From contig NZ_JBANDC010000011.1 of assembly GCF_038896935.1 (NCBI RefSeq), positions 62,001 to 126,000 on the forward strand: a stretch of DNA of 64,000 nucleotides, read 5' to 3'. The translations under genes and the position numbers were made by a program. This document shows positions 17,397 to 26,132 of this stretch, in pieces. Each line of letters begins with the position of its first letter. The stretch's first letter is position 1. This stretch comes from Collimonas rhizosphaerae (GTDB taxonomy: Bacteria > Pseudomonadota > Gammaproteobacteria > Burkholderiales > Burkholderiaceae_D). The notes beneath the pieces were generated by a model. The model saw nothing but the letters and a program-made list of their open reading frames with translations. It did no database searches and was not told the DNA's origin.

Positions 17397-18385
17397 GCGG
17401 TTTTCGATTTACTCGTAGTATGGGGTGTTGCATTAGAAGGAGCGGCGGCGCCGGCTGCGGCGATGGTTTCCGCGACAGGGCTCGCCTTGGCTGGGGTGGC
17501 TGCCTCAGCGCTGCCGTTGACGGCCGGCGCATGGGTTTTCGCCGGTGTTTTGGCGGCCACCTCGACCGGCGCTTTATCCTTGGCCGGCGCGGCAGGCTTG
17601 CCGGCTTCATCCGGCGCCGCTTCCGGCGCATCCGGCTGGATCGTCGCAATCCCGCTCAGTTTCAGCTGCGCGGTGCGCGGCTTGGCTTTGCGCGGCGCGG
17701 CCGGCGCTTTCACAAAGGCTTTTTGCACCGCTTCCAGCGCCAGCTTGGCTGCGGCCTGCTCGCCGGCGCGGCGGCTGCCGCCGTTGCCGAAGACCTGGAT
17801 ATCCAGCTTCGGCACCAGGCATTCGATTTCGAATTCCTGGTTGTGCGCGGCGCCGTGGGTAGCCACGACGTTATATTGCGGCAAGGCGATCTTTTTCCCT
17901 TGCAGGTATTCCTGCAGCAGGGTCTTGGCATCCTTGCCCAGGGTCTTGGGATCGACGGTATCGAGGATCGGGATATACAAGGCGCGGATCACGTCGCGCG
18001 CGGCGTCAAAGCCGGCGTCCAGGAAAATCGCGCCGAACAGCGCTTCCAGCGTATCGGCCAGGATCGAAGGCCGGCGAAAGCCGCCGGACTTCAGTTCGCC
18101 CTCGCCCAGCCGCAGGAATTGCGACAGTTCCAGCCTTTGCGCAATTTCATACAGCGATTGCTGCTTGACCAGGTTGGCGCGCACCCGCGACAGGTCGCCT
18201 TCGTCTATCTTGGTATAGCGGTCGAACAGCAATGAAGCGACAACACAGTTCAGGATCGAATCGCCGAGGAATTCCAACCGTTCGTTATGCAAGGTGCTAT
18301 GGCTGCGATGCGTCAAGGCCTGCTGCAATAACGTAGCATCCTTAAAAGTGTGGCCTAGCCGATTCTGCAATAACATGAGGTCCAT
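17393..18385 (-). CDS. rnc: ribonuclease III with long C-terminal low-complexity tail
   Basis: 330 residues against about 226 in E. coli. RNase III catalytic domain (1-145) with the ERLEFLGDS signature (Glu38, Asp42) and the second acidic pair in ADTLEALFG (Asp111, Glu114); dsRNA-binding domain 153-222. Residues 224-330 are an Ala/Pro/Lys-rich tail with no fold expected, similar in kind to tails seen in other Burkholderiales RNase III proteins. It processes rRNA precursors and structured mRNAs. It is located between the DUF4845 gene and era. Confidence 0.95.
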   Translation of the reverse strand: MDLMLLQNRLGHTFKDATLLQQALTHRSHSTLHNERLEFLGDSILNCVVASLLFDRYTKIDEGDLSRVRANLVKQQSLYEIAQRLELSQFLRLGEGELKSGGFRRPSILADTLEALFGAIFLDAGFDAARDVIRALYIPILDTVDPKTLGKDAKTLLQEYLQGKKIALPQYNVVATHGAAHNQEFEIECLVPKLDIQVFGNGGSRRAGEQAAAKLALEAVQKAFVKAPAAPRKAKPRTAQLKLSGIATIQPDAPEAAPDEAGKPAAPAKDKAPVEVAAKTPAKTHAPAVNGSAEAATPAKASPVAETIAAAGAAAPSNATPHTTSKSKTA

Positions 18386-18448
18386 TTTTTTCTTCGACGT
18401 TTACGGTTGTCGTCCGCGCTAGTTCTTCAACATTTGGTTCAACACCGG

Positions 18449-18817
18449 TCAAGACTTGGCGGTGCTGCCTGCATAATCGATCAGCAAGCTGACAGGTCCG
18501 ACCAGCGGAATCTTTTTCTGGTACGCAAAGCTGATCTGGATATCGTCGCCATTCTTGGTGATTTCCAGGTCTTTTCCTGAAATCGCATCGATGTAGCCCA
18601 CCTCGGCCTGCTTGTTGAACGCATTCTGGATTTCCTGCACCGTGGTGCCGGACGTCCGGGCTGCGGCAATCGCTTTCTTGATCGAAAAATATTCGATCGT
18701 GGTCGGTGTCACCTTGGCCACCAGCACACCGATACAGCCGAGGACCGCCAACACAACGATCAGGCCGAATAATGTAATGCCCTGCTGCTTCCGTGTAGAT
18801 CCGGAAATTCTTGTCAT
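18449..18817 (-). CDS. DUF4845 family protein, single membrane anchor
   Basis: 122 residues. A basic N-terminus followed by one hydrophobic span (ITLFGLIVVLAVLGCIGVLVA, split around residues 14-34) that resembles a type IV pilin-like leader (QQGITLFGL), then a small periplasmic domain. The gene lies between lepB and rnc in many beta- and gammaproteobacteria, where it is annotated DUF4845. Its function is unknown to me; the pilin-like N-terminus suggests membrane insertion with the C-terminal part outside. Confidence 0.85.
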   Translation of the reverse strand: MTRISGSTRKQQGITLFGLIVVLAVLGCIGVLVAKVTPTTIEYFSIKKAIAAARTSGTTVQEIQNAFNKQAEVGYIDAISGKDLEITKNGDDIQISFAYQKKIPLVGPVSLLIDYAGSTAKS

Positions 18818-18844
18818 CCCTGACTCCGCAATGGTTTAAATGGT

Positions 18845-19762
18845 TTATTTAAAGAAAGTGCCAATACGCTTGAAATTGCCTAAGTTCATCCAGACCAAAA
18901 ATGCTTTTCCAACAATATTTTCATCCGGTACAAATCCCCAGTAACGGCTGTCTTCGCTGTTATCCCGATTATCCCCCATCATGAAATAATTTCCAGCAGG
19001 AACGGTACAGGTAAAACCTTCAGGGTTATAGGAACAAGCGTCCTTGTTAGGGAAATCCATCACGCCTTCCAGCGAAATCGGTGGCCGGCCGCTGCGCACT
19101 GCGATCGTATGTTGCACGTTTGACAGGTTTTCCGTGAATTGCTGGGAGTAGTCCAGGCTGTCCTCATTCAGGTAATCCGGCAGCGACACATAAGAAAGAG
19201 CTTGACCGTTAATCGTTAAGCGCTTGTTTTGGTAAGTTATTTTATCACCGGGCACCCCAACCACGCGCTTGATGTAATCGAGCGACATATCCTTGGGATA
19301 TTTGAACACCATCACGTCGCCGCGCTGCGGGTTATGCATTTCGATCACTTTTTTATTCAGGATCGGCAAGCGGATACCGTAAGTAAACTTGTTGACCAGG
19401 ATCAGGTCGCCCACCAGCAAGGTCGGCACCATCGAACTCGATGGAATCTTGAACGGCTCGTACAGGAACGAGCGCAAGAAAAACACCATGGCGATCACCG
19501 GGAAAAAGCTGCCGGAATATTCTACCCAGGTCGGCTGGCGCAGCAGGTTCGCTTCCAGCGCGGCACGGCCGCTGTTCTCCAGCTTGATGCCGTCGGCGCT
19601 CAGCTTGGCGTTGCGGGCGTCGAATTCGGCCAGCGCGGCGTCGGCCTTGGCGCGCCGCTGCTTGCTGAGGTAGAAGCGGTCAAAAAACCAGATGATGCCG
19701 GTGACAACGGTCAAGACAAACAGGATTAATGCGAAATTTCCTAAGATTGATTGCAATGTCAT
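18845..19762 (-). CDS. lepB: signal peptidase I
   Basis: 305 residues (E. coli 324). Two N-terminal membrane spans (about 8-28 and 85-103), then the catalytic periplasmic domain. The nucleophile serine is in PSSSMVPTLL, the general-base lysine in YIKRVVGVPGDKI, and the box E motif in GDNRDNSEDSRYWG. It cleaves signal peptides of exported proteins. Its ATG overlaps the lepA stop (ATGA, 19759-19762), the conserved lepA-lepB order. Confidence 0.97.
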   Translation of the reverse strand: MTLQSILGNFALILFVLTVVTGIIWFFDRFYLSKQRRAKADAALAEFDARNAKLSADGIKLENSGRAALEANLLRQPTWVEYSGSFFPVIAMVFFLRSFLYEPFKIPSSSMVPTLLVGDLILVNKFTYGIRLPILNKKVIEMHNPQRGDVMVFKYPKDMSLDYIKRVVGVPGDKITYQNKRLTINGQALSYVSLPDYLNEDSLDYSQQFTENLSNVQHTIAVRSGRPPISLEGVMDFPNKDACSYNPEGFTCTVPAGNYFMMGDNRDNSEDSRYWGFVPDENIVGKAFLVWMNLGNFKRIGTFFK

Positions 19763-21552
19763 TTTTCATCCACTTGTAAGATTGCCAGGAATGCTTCTTG
19801 CGGGATCTCGACGGAACCCACCTGCTTCATCCGTTTTTTACCGGCCTTCTGCTTTTCCAGCAATTTGCGCTTGCGGCTGATATCGCCGCCGTAGCATTTC
19901 GCCAGCACGTTCTTGCGCAGGGCCTTGACGTTTTCGCGCGAAATGATATTGGCGCCGATCGCCGCCTGGATCGCAACATCGAACATCTGGCGCGGAATCA
20001 GCTCGCGCATCTTGGCCGCCACTGCCCGGCCGCGGTACTGGCTGTTGGCGCGGTGCACGATGATCGCCAGCGCATCGACCTTTTCGCTGTTGATCAGCAT
20101 GTCGACCTTGACCACGTCGGCCGAACGGTATTCCTTGAATTCGTAGTCCATCGAGGCGTAACCGCGCGAAGTCGATTTCAGGCGATCGAAGAAATCGAGC
20201 ACCACCTCCGCCATCGGGATTTCATAGGTCAGCTTGACCTGCTTGCCGTGGTAGCTCATGTCGATCTGCTGCCCGCGCTTCTGGGTGCACAGCGTAATGA
20301 CCGAACCGACATATTCCTGCGGCATGTACAGGTTGACGGTGACGATCGGTTCGCGCACTTCTTCGATATTCGACGGATCGGGCATCTTCGACGGATTGTC
20401 CACCAGCATGATGGTGCCATCGCGCTTCACCACCTCGTAGATCACGGTAGGCGCGGTAGTGATCAAGTCCATGTCGAACTCGCGCTCCAGCCGCTCCTGG
20501 ACGATTTCCATGTGCAGCAAACCGAGGAAGCCGCAGCGGAAACCGAATCCCAGCGCTTGCGATACCTCCGGCTCATACTGCAGGGCAGCGTCGTTCAGCT
20601 TGAGCTTTTCCAGCGAGTCGCGCAGCGCATCGTACTGGTTGGCCTCGACCGGGAACAAGCCGGCGAACACCTGCGGCTGCACTTCCTTAAAACCAGGCAA
20701 GGCCGCCGCTGCGGGCTTGCCGGCCAGGGTGACGGTATCGCCTACCTTGGCGGCCTTCAGCTCCTTGATGCCGGCGATGATGAAACCCACCTGGCCGGCG
20801 GACAGCGATTCGCGGGCCTGCGATTTAGGCGTAAACACGCCAACGCTTTCCGTCAGGTGCTGGGAACCGGTAGCCATCAGCAGGATCTTGTCTTTAGGAC
20901 GCAGCGTACCGTTCTTGATACGCACCAGCATCACGACGCCGACATAATTGTCGAACCAGGAATCGACGATCAAGGCTTGCAAAGGGGCGTCCGGATCGCC
21001 TTTCGGCGGCGGCACCTTGACAATCAGCGACTCCAGCACCTCGCGCACGCCAAGCCCGGTCTTCGCCGAGCAGTGCACGGCATCGTGGGCATCGATCCCG
21101 ATCACGTCTTCGATTTCGGCGATTGCATTGTCGGGATCGGCGGAAGGCAAGTCGATCTTGTTCAATACCGGCACCACTTCCACACCCAGGTCAAGCGCGG
21201 TATAGCAGTTGGCCACGGTCTGGGCTTCCACCCCTTGCGAGGCGTCGACCACCAGCAGCGCGCCTTCGCAGGCGGACAGCGAACGGCTGACTTCATAGCT
21301 GAAGTCGACGTGGCCCGGGGTATCGATCAGGTTCAGGTTGTAGACCTGCCCATCCAGCGCCTTGTAGGACAGCGCCGCGGTCTGGGCCTTGATCGTGATG
21401 CCGCGCTCGCGCTCGATATCCATCGAGTCGAGCACCTGAGCTTCCATTTCACGATCAGACAAGCCGCCGCAGGATTGGATGATACGGTCCGCCAGGGTGG
21501 ATTTACCGTGGTCGATGTGGGCGATGATGGAGAAATTACGGATGTTGTTCAT
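19759..21552 (-). CDS. lepA: elongation factor 4 (back-translocating GTPase)
   Basis: 597 residues (E. coli 599). GTPase domain with IAHIDHGKSTLADR, DTPGHVDF and NKIDLP; then the beta-barrel, EF-G III/V-like domains and the LepA-specific C-terminal domain (ISRKRKLLEKQKAGKKRMKQVG). A ribosome-associated GTPase involved in translation fidelity and initiation. The ATG has no clear Shine-Dalgarno sequence, and a terminator-like stem with a T-run ends about 16 nt before it (see findings). First gene of the lepA-lepB-DUF4845-rnc-era-recO-pdxJ-acpS-nagZ run. Confidence 0.97.
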   Translation of the reverse strand: MNNIRNFSIIAHIDHGKSTLADRIIQSCGGLSDREMEAQVLDSMDIERERGITIKAQTAALSYKALDGQVYNLNLIDTPGHVDFSYEVSRSLSACEGALLVVDASQGVEAQTVANCYTALDLGVEVVPVLNKIDLPSADPDNAIAEIEDVIGIDAHDAVHCSAKTGLGVREVLESLIVKVPPPKGDPDAPLQALIVDSWFDNYVGVVMLVRIKNGTLRPKDKILLMATGSQHLTESVGVFTPKSQARESLSAGQVGFIIAGIKELKAAKVGDTVTLAGKPAAAALPGFKEVQPQVFAGLFPVEANQYDALRDSLEKLKLNDAALQYEPEVSQALGFGFRCGFLGLLHMEIVQERLEREFDMDLITTAPTVIYEVVKRDGTIMLVDNPSKMPDPSNIEEVREPIVTVNLYMPQEYVGSVITLCTQKRGQQIDMSYHGKQVKLTYEIPMAEVVLDFFDRLKSTSRGYASMDYEFKEYRSADVVKVDMLINSEKVDALAIIVHRANSQYRGRAVAAKMRELIPRQMFDVAIQAAIGANIISRENVKALRKNVLAKCYGGDISRKRKLLEKQKAGKKRMKQVGSVEIPQEAFLAILQVDEK

Positions 21553-21567
21553 TGACAGACGCGATTA

Positions 21568-21650
21568 CAAAAAAAGCGCTCTGAGCCGGGCCCAGCACAG
21601 TGTTTCGCATTTGACGAAACACCGCACATGTGTCCCAGGCGAGCGCCTTT
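21568..21650 (-). terminator. terminator/attenuator-like stem in front of lepA
   Basis: In the minus direction, AAAGGCGCTC (from 21650) pairs with GAGCGCTTTT (to 21572) with one mismatch and is followed by a run of seven T. Inside lies a perfect 8-bp hairpin (21600-21607 with 21615-21622). The T-run ends about 16 nt before the lepA start codon. It could be an attenuator of the lepA operon or the end of a short leader RNA. Confidence 0.5.
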
Positions 21651-21888
21651 TATGACAGGTTATTCAGTGCCGTCATTTTACCGGATTTCAGAGGGGAAAA
21701 CCGACAAATCAAAGGCCTGAAGATATTGCCTTCCAGTATAACAAGGAAAGCGTTTTATCAACATACTCCTATAAGTATCTTAAAAGCACCTTAAAACAAG
21801 GGCCGCAAGAGACTCTTTTTTTGTTTCCCGGCAGGAGTATGCGAAAGATAATTTTCCGGACAGAAATTATTTTATTATATTTTTAGTA
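21651..21888. other. AT-rich intergenic region
   Basis: No supported gene. It must hold the lepA promoter; a TAAAAT hexamer on the minus strand near 21680 is a possible -10 element. A 9-bp inverted repeat (CATACTCCT at 21762-21770, complement at 21833-21841) spans its centre. The left end of the glutaredoxin-like transcript also lies here. Confidence 0.4.
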
Positions 21889-21913
21889 ATTAAAATGCCT
21901 GATTGGCCGCTGT

Positions 21914-22192
21914 TCAGCCGTCGTCGCCTAAAAATCCCTTTACTGCCTCGGCATCAAGAAAATAATGACAAAGCTGTACCGGCGGCTGGCCGTCCCTGCT
22001 TCCGACGAGCACCGGGACCAGCTCATCATATCTGGCCACCAGTTCAGGATCTGCATCGACATCGACCAGCTCGACAGTAAACCAGCCGGCCGCGCTTTCG
22101 TCCGGCGCCTGCAAAGCCAGCAGCGCCTGGCGCATGTCGTCGCACAAATGGCAGTAGGACCGGTTATATAGCGTGAAGTGAAATTTTGACAT
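21914..22192 (-). CDS. glutaredoxin-like/thioredoxin-fold protein
   Basis: 92 residues from the ATG at 22192; the longer frame to 22222 lacks family similarity. The N-terminal YNRSYCHLCDDM holds a CxxC redox pair (Cys-His-Leu-Cys) after the first beta strand, and VPVLVGSRDG is the cis-Pro loop (VPV) of thioredoxin folds. It matches the glutaredoxin-like proteins (DUF836 type) often found between mucD and lepA in Burkholderiales. Probably cytoplasmic; partner unknown. It lies 101 bp after mucD and may be co-transcribed with the rpoE operon. Confidence 0.85.
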   Translation of the reverse strand: MSKFHFTLYNRSYCHLCDDMRQALLALQAPDESAAGWFTVELVDVDADPELVARYDELVPVLVGSRDGQPPVQLCHYFLDAEAVKGFLGDDG

Positions 22193-22293
22193 CCCTGGAC
22201 CCTGGAACACATGGGGCGGCAAGCCGCACCGGCAAAAACAAAAAGCTGCAGACCTCGACAGCCTGCAGCTCCGGATAACGACAATCAGCGCCG

Positions 22294-23793
22294 TCAGTTG
22301 CCTGGGCGCAGCGGGACGAATTGCGACGACTCGCCGCGGCGCACCAGCAGCACCGCCATTTTCTTCGGCTCCAGTTTGGCAACCAGGGCGTTGAACTGCT
22401 TGACATCCTTGATATCGGTATTGTTCAAGCGCTGCACCACATCGCCGGCACGCAAGCCGGCCCGCGCCGCACTGCCCTCGGACGTCTCGATGACCACTCC
22501 GCCGTCGACGCCCAATTCTTTCTTCTTGGCTTCGCTCAGGTCACTGGCTGTCAAGCCCAGTGCGTTGGCAACCTGCTCCTTCTTCTTCGGCTTGACGTCA
22601 TCGTCCGCGGCGACCTTGTCGGCCGCCAGTTCGGTGATCGTGATCGGGAAGTCGCGGCTGCTGCCCTTGCGCCAGACGCTGATGGTGCCGCGCGCACCCG
22701 GCTTGGTATTGCCGACCAGGCGCGGCAGGTCGTTCGCCTTGTCGATTGCCACGCCGTTGAATTTCAGGATGATGTCGCCGGCCTGCAAACCAGCCTTGGC
22801 TGCCGGTCCGTCAGGTTCGACCCGCGCCACCAGCGCGCCTTCAGCCTTGGGCAAGCCCAGCGATTCAGCCACGTCCTTGGTCACTTCGCCGATCTGCACG
22901 CCGATCCGGCCGCGCGTCACCTTGCCCGAGGCTTTCAGCTGGTCCGACACGCGCATGGCTTCGTCGATCGGGACCGCAAACGAAATCCCCATGAAACCGC
23001 CGGAACGGCTGTAGATCTGCGAGTTGATGCCGACCACTTCGCCGCGCATGTTGATCAATGGCCCGCCGGAATTGCCTGGATTGACCGCAACATCGGTCTG
23101 GATCAGAGGCAGGTAGTCGCCGGTGTCGCGCGCTTTCGCCGAAATGATGCCGGCGGTCACGGTGTTCTCGAGGCCGAACGGCGAGCCGATCGCCAGCACC
23201 CATTCGCCAGCCTTGATCTTGTCGGAATCGCCCATCGTCAGGCGCGGCAGGTTGGCGCCGTCGATTTTCAACAAGGCGACATCGCTGCGAGTGTCCGCGC
23301 CGATCACCTTGGCTTTGAATTCGCGTTTGTCGGTCAGTGTCACATACACTTCGCTGGCGCCGTCGATCACATGGGCGTTGGTCATGACATAACCATCGGT
23401 CGAAATCACGAAGCCGGAGCCGACTCCGCGCGGCACCTCTTCCTGCTGCTTGGGATCAGCCTTGCGGCCGCGCTGGCCGGGAACCTGCGGGCGCGGCATG
23501 TTGGGAATCGGGACGCCGAAAAAGCGGCGGAAAAAATCCTGCATTTCGTCGTCGCTAGGGTCGCCCGAATCGCCCTGGCCGGAACCGCTTTTAACTTTTT
23601 CAGTAGTACGGATATTGACCACCGCAGGGCCGGTTTTTTCGACGATGTCGGTAAAATCCGGCAATCCGGATACCGGCGCGGCAATCGCCTGAGGGCCGGC
23701 GCCAAGCATGGCGGGAACAAAAAAAGTGGCTGTCGCAGCGACAACCATGGCAGATAAAACGGAACGAACCGGAACAGGCATTTTCGTAGTCAT
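22294..23793 (-). CDS. mucD: periplasmic serine protease, DegP/HtrA (MucD) type
   Basis: 499 residues. Signal peptide (basic start, hydrophobic 12-30), trypsin-like domain with catalytic His in TNAHVI, Asp in SDVALLKI and Ser in GNSGGPL, then two PDZ domains (about 290-380 and 410-495; GRIGVQIG, GLQAGDIIL, GLRAGDVVQ). It degrades or refolds misfolded envelope proteins and feeds back on the sigma-E response. It follows rseB by 6 bp, the rpoE-rseA-rseB-mucD order known from Pseudomonas (algU-mucABD) and Burkholderia. No good ribosome site is seen before the ATG, consistent with translational coupling. Confidence 0.95.
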   Translation of the reverse strand: MTTKMPVPVRSVLSAMVVAATATFFVPAMLGAGPQAIAAPVSGLPDFTDIVEKTGPAVVNIRTTEKVKSGSGQGDSGDPSDDEMQDFFRRFFGVPIPNMPRPQVPGQRGRKADPKQQEEVPRGVGSGFVISTDGYVMTNAHVIDGASEVYVTLTDKREFKAKVIGADTRSDVALLKIDGANLPRLTMGDSDKIKAGEWVLAIGSPFGLENTVTAGIISAKARDTGDYLPLIQTDVAVNPGNSGGPLINMRGEVVGINSQIYSRSGGFMGISFAVPIDEAMRVSDQLKASGKVTRGRIGVQIGEVTKDVAESLGLPKAEGALVARVEPDGPAAKAGLQAGDIILKFNGVAIDKANDLPRLVGNTKPGARGTISVWRKGSSRDFPITITELAADKVAADDDVKPKKKEQVANALGLTASDLSEAKKKELGVDGGVVIETSEGSAARAGLRAGDVVQRLNNTDIKDVKQFNALVAKLEPKKMAVLLVRRGESSQFVPLRPGN

Positions 23794-23799
23794 AAAGTT

Positions 23800-24816
23800 T
23801 TATTTGTTTTTGAGTTCAATCGAATTCGCCACCTGCCTCATTGCCGCAGGCGGCACATCGCCCACAATCGTCAGCCAATAATCCCCTTGCCGCTTGCCGA
23901 CGATATTCAATGCTCCCTGCTGCAAGGATCCTTCGGTACGGCTCTGGCTGCCCGGTTCGATAAAGATCGAAATCGCCACCAGCCCGTCGGAAAAAATCAG
24001 CTGCGATACTTCGCGCCGCATTGCCGCTGTGCCGGCAGCGCTCTTCGAAGACGGCGCATCGGCCACCAAGCGCTTAAGTTCGCGTACTTTCTTGAAACCG
24101 GGAGGCATGCCGGTAACCGTCCATTCGTTCAGATTGGTCGGATTGATCACGCTGCTTTCCGTATGCCAGGAACTGGTGTTGCCAAAGCTCGGCTTCAGGT
24201 GGCTGTGATCGATGTTGCCGATGCCGATCTGGGTAAACGAAATCTGCTCGACGATCTCGTTCTTGCCGTTCAGCGTTTGCGCCCGCAACAGCAGGCCGGA
24301 ATTTTTTTCCGCCCACAGCTTGTAGCCGTAACGCATGTTGTCCTTGGGCTCCAGCAGCACTGCCTGGCAATCGAACCCGGCTACCCGCCCGGTTTCGCCC
24401 ATTTTGACATTGTAGTAATCCGTCAGGTCGGCCGGCAGCGCTGCCAGGATGGCAGGAAAACCGTCTTGCGTGACGCGCTTCTCGACAATCTTGGTCCGCG
24501 TCTCCGGCATATAGCAGGTAACATCTTCGTTACGCCGGATATATTCGCGCGGCTGTCCGTCGAGAATCTCCAGTTTCTCTATTTCATTCCGGCCTTCCAG
24601 CACATGCGTGATACGCGAGGTGCGTATCTGGTTCGCCTGCTGATAAATGAAAGTGCCGGAATAATTCAGCCTTTGCGCCGCCGACTGGATTTTTTTCAAC
24701 AGCGCCTGCGCCTCCTGCTTGTCAGCCGTGTTTGCAGCATCGGTGCTTTCCGCGTGCGCGGAAAGCACCATGACCAGCGACAGAACGACTCCCAGCAAGA
24801 CCCGCGTCTGCCGCAT
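23800..24816 (-). CDS. rseB: sigma-E regulatory protein RseB/MucB
   Basis: 338 residues from the ATG at 24816, which gives a good signal peptide (RQTRVLLGVVLSLVMVLSAHA-ES). In-frame starts up to 24840 would overlap rseA. Contains the LolA-like N-terminal domain (NYSGTFIYQQANQIRTSRITHV) and the MucB/RseB C-terminal domain (LVADAPSSK... LIFSDGLVAISIFIE). In the periplasm RseB binds RseA and shields it from DegS until lipopolysaccharide or misfolded porins displace it. It starts 1 bp after the rseA stop. Confidence 0.93.
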   Translation of the reverse strand: MRQTRVLLGVVLSLVMVLSAHAESTDAANTADKQEAQALLKKIQSAAQRLNYSGTFIYQQANQIRTSRITHVLEGRNEIEKLEILDGQPREYIRRNEDVTCYMPETRTKIVEKRVTQDGFPAILAALPADLTDYYNVKMGETGRVAGFDCQAVLLEPKDNMRYGYKLWAEKNSGLLLRAQTLNGKNEIVEQISFTQIGIGNIDHSHLKPSFGNTSSWHTESSVINPTNLNEWTVTGMPPGFKKVRELKRLVADAPSSKSAAGTAAMRREVSQLIFSDGLVAISIFIEPGSQSRTEGSLQQGALNIVGKRQGDYWLTIVGDVPPAAMRQVANSIELKNK

Positions 24817-24817
24817 A

Positions 24818-25432
24818 TTAGTTATTAGCATCAGGGGCAAATGTAGCCGGCCGAGCGTATTGCGCAGCGCTATAAAGAGAAGGAGAGAAACGTTGATGCG
24901 CTGTCAGATATTCGTCCATCCGCGAATCCCGCAGCACTTCTCCGGCATGCGTGACGACATGGTCGTCGCTGACAGCGGATGCGGACGCCAGCGTCATCTG
25001 CTGTGCCGCCGGACCGCTGACTACCACCGTCTGCGGAGTGACGATGAACGCCGCCACGGCTACGGCAGCAGCCGCCATGCCAGGCAAGGCGAAGCGCTTG
25101 ATCGTGCGCCTGACGCCTATCACGCCGACGCGTACAGGCTGGCCGCCACCGACAGCAATCTGTTCGGACGGCTGCGAAGTGACGGCCAAGGGCGCGGCAA
25201 TGATAGCCGGCTCGGCATCCAGCCGCGCCGCCATGCGGGCGGAAAAATCCGCGCTCATGGTCAACGCCATATCGTCCGAACGCATGATGTCGCCTATCTG
25301 GTGATAGACGTCCCACGCGTCGCGGCCATCCGCTTGGCGCAAAGCCGCCAGCGCCATATCCACATAGGCGTCGGACAATTCCCCGTCAGCCAAGGCAGAG
25401 ATCTGCTCTTGGGTTATATCTTTGGTATTCAT
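24818..25432 (-). CDS. rseA: anti-sigma-E factor RseA/MucA
   Basis: 204 residues. The N-terminal anti-sigma domain (about 1-80: ISALADGELSD... WDVYHQIGDIMRSDD) is the RseA/MucA-type sigma-binding region. One membrane span follows (about 110-132, PGMAAAAVAVAAFIVTPQ), then a short periplasmic segment. It holds RpoE inactive at the inner membrane. A GGTGAC ribosome site precedes the ATG. It lies 54 bp after rpoE in the same operon. Confidence 0.93.
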   Translation of the reverse strand: MNTKDITQEQISALADGELSDAYVDMALAALRQADGRDAWDVYHQIGDIMRSDDMALTMSADFSARMAARLDAEPAIIAAPLAVTSQPSEQIAVGGGQPVRVGVIGVRRTIKRFALPGMAAAAVAVAAFIVTPQTVVVSGPAAQQMTLASASAVSDDHVVTHAGEVLRDSRMDEYLTAHQRFSPSLYSAAQYARPATFAPDANN

Positions 25433-25486
25433 AAGTCACCTTAAAACCTGGCCAACCCCTTCGTTCCCGAAAAACCGCTATCTTTT

Positions 25487-26089
25487 TTACCAACGTTTGT
25501 CGATGGCCGTATCCAGCAATGGCCTCAACTTATCTGCGATAGCTTCCCGTGCTCTAAATATCCGACTGCGTACCGTTCCTATCGGACATCCCATTGCTTC
25601 AGCAATTTCGTCATAACTCAATCCCTCAATCTCGCGCAAGGTAATCGCCGTACGCAGTTCTGCCGGCAGCGCCTCCATCGCAGTATTCACGGTTTGTGCT
25701 ATCTGCTTGGTGGCCAGCAAGGATTCCGGAGTGTTTATATCCCTTAGTTGCTCGCCATCGTCAAAAGTTTCTGCTTCCTCAGAATTTGCCTCGGTTGAGG
25801 TGGGCGCCCTGCGCCCTTGCGTCACCAGGTAGTTCTTCGCAGTGTTGATGCCAATCCGATACAGCCAGGTGTAAAAGGCCGAGTCGCCCCTAAACTGAGG
25901 CAGCGCCCGGTACGCCTTGATAAAGGCTTCCTGCACAACATCCTCGGCTTCTGCCTGGTCGCGCACCAGCCGCGAAACAAGACGCATCAGCTTGCGTTGG
26001 TATTTAATTACCAAGAGCTCGAACGCCTTCTTATCGCCACGCTGTACGCGCTCGACAAGCAGTTGATCAATTTCGCGTTCTGTCGTCAA
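25487..26089 (-). CDS. rpoE: RNA polymerase sigma factor RpoE (sigma-E/AlgU)
   Basis: 200 residues. Sigma region 2 (about 20-90: RDQAEAEDVVQEAFIKAYRAL, FYTWLYRIGINTAKN) and region 4 (about 135-190: LREIEGLSYDEIAEAMGCPIGTVRSRIFRAREAI). It directs the envelope-stress regulon. The start is TTG at 26089 behind an AAGGGA ribosome site; no ATG in the right frame and place is present. A sigma-E-type promoter lies just upstream (26133-26161), so the operon is probably autoregulated. Confidence 0.96.
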   Translation of the reverse strand: MTTEREIDQLLVERVQRGDKKAFELLVIKYQRKLMRLVSRLVRDQAEAEDVVQEAFIKAYRALPQFRGDSAFYTWLYRIGINTAKNYLVTQGRRAPTSTEANSEEAETFDDGEQLRDINTPESLLATKQIAQTVNTAMEALPAELRTAITLREIEGLSYDEIAEAMGCPIGTVRSRIFRAREAIADKLRPLLDTAIDKRW

Positions 26090-26132
26090 TCCCCATTCCC
26101 TTGTTTTGTTGCGACTTGCATACGGGCGCGGA

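Noticed and set aside
19798..21555. 585-codon plus-strand open frame opposite lepA
   Set aside because: Antisense shadow of lepA, with no ribosome site and no domain.
22321..23757. 478-codon plus-strand open frame opposite mucD
   Set aside because: Antisense shadow of a clear HtrA protease gene.
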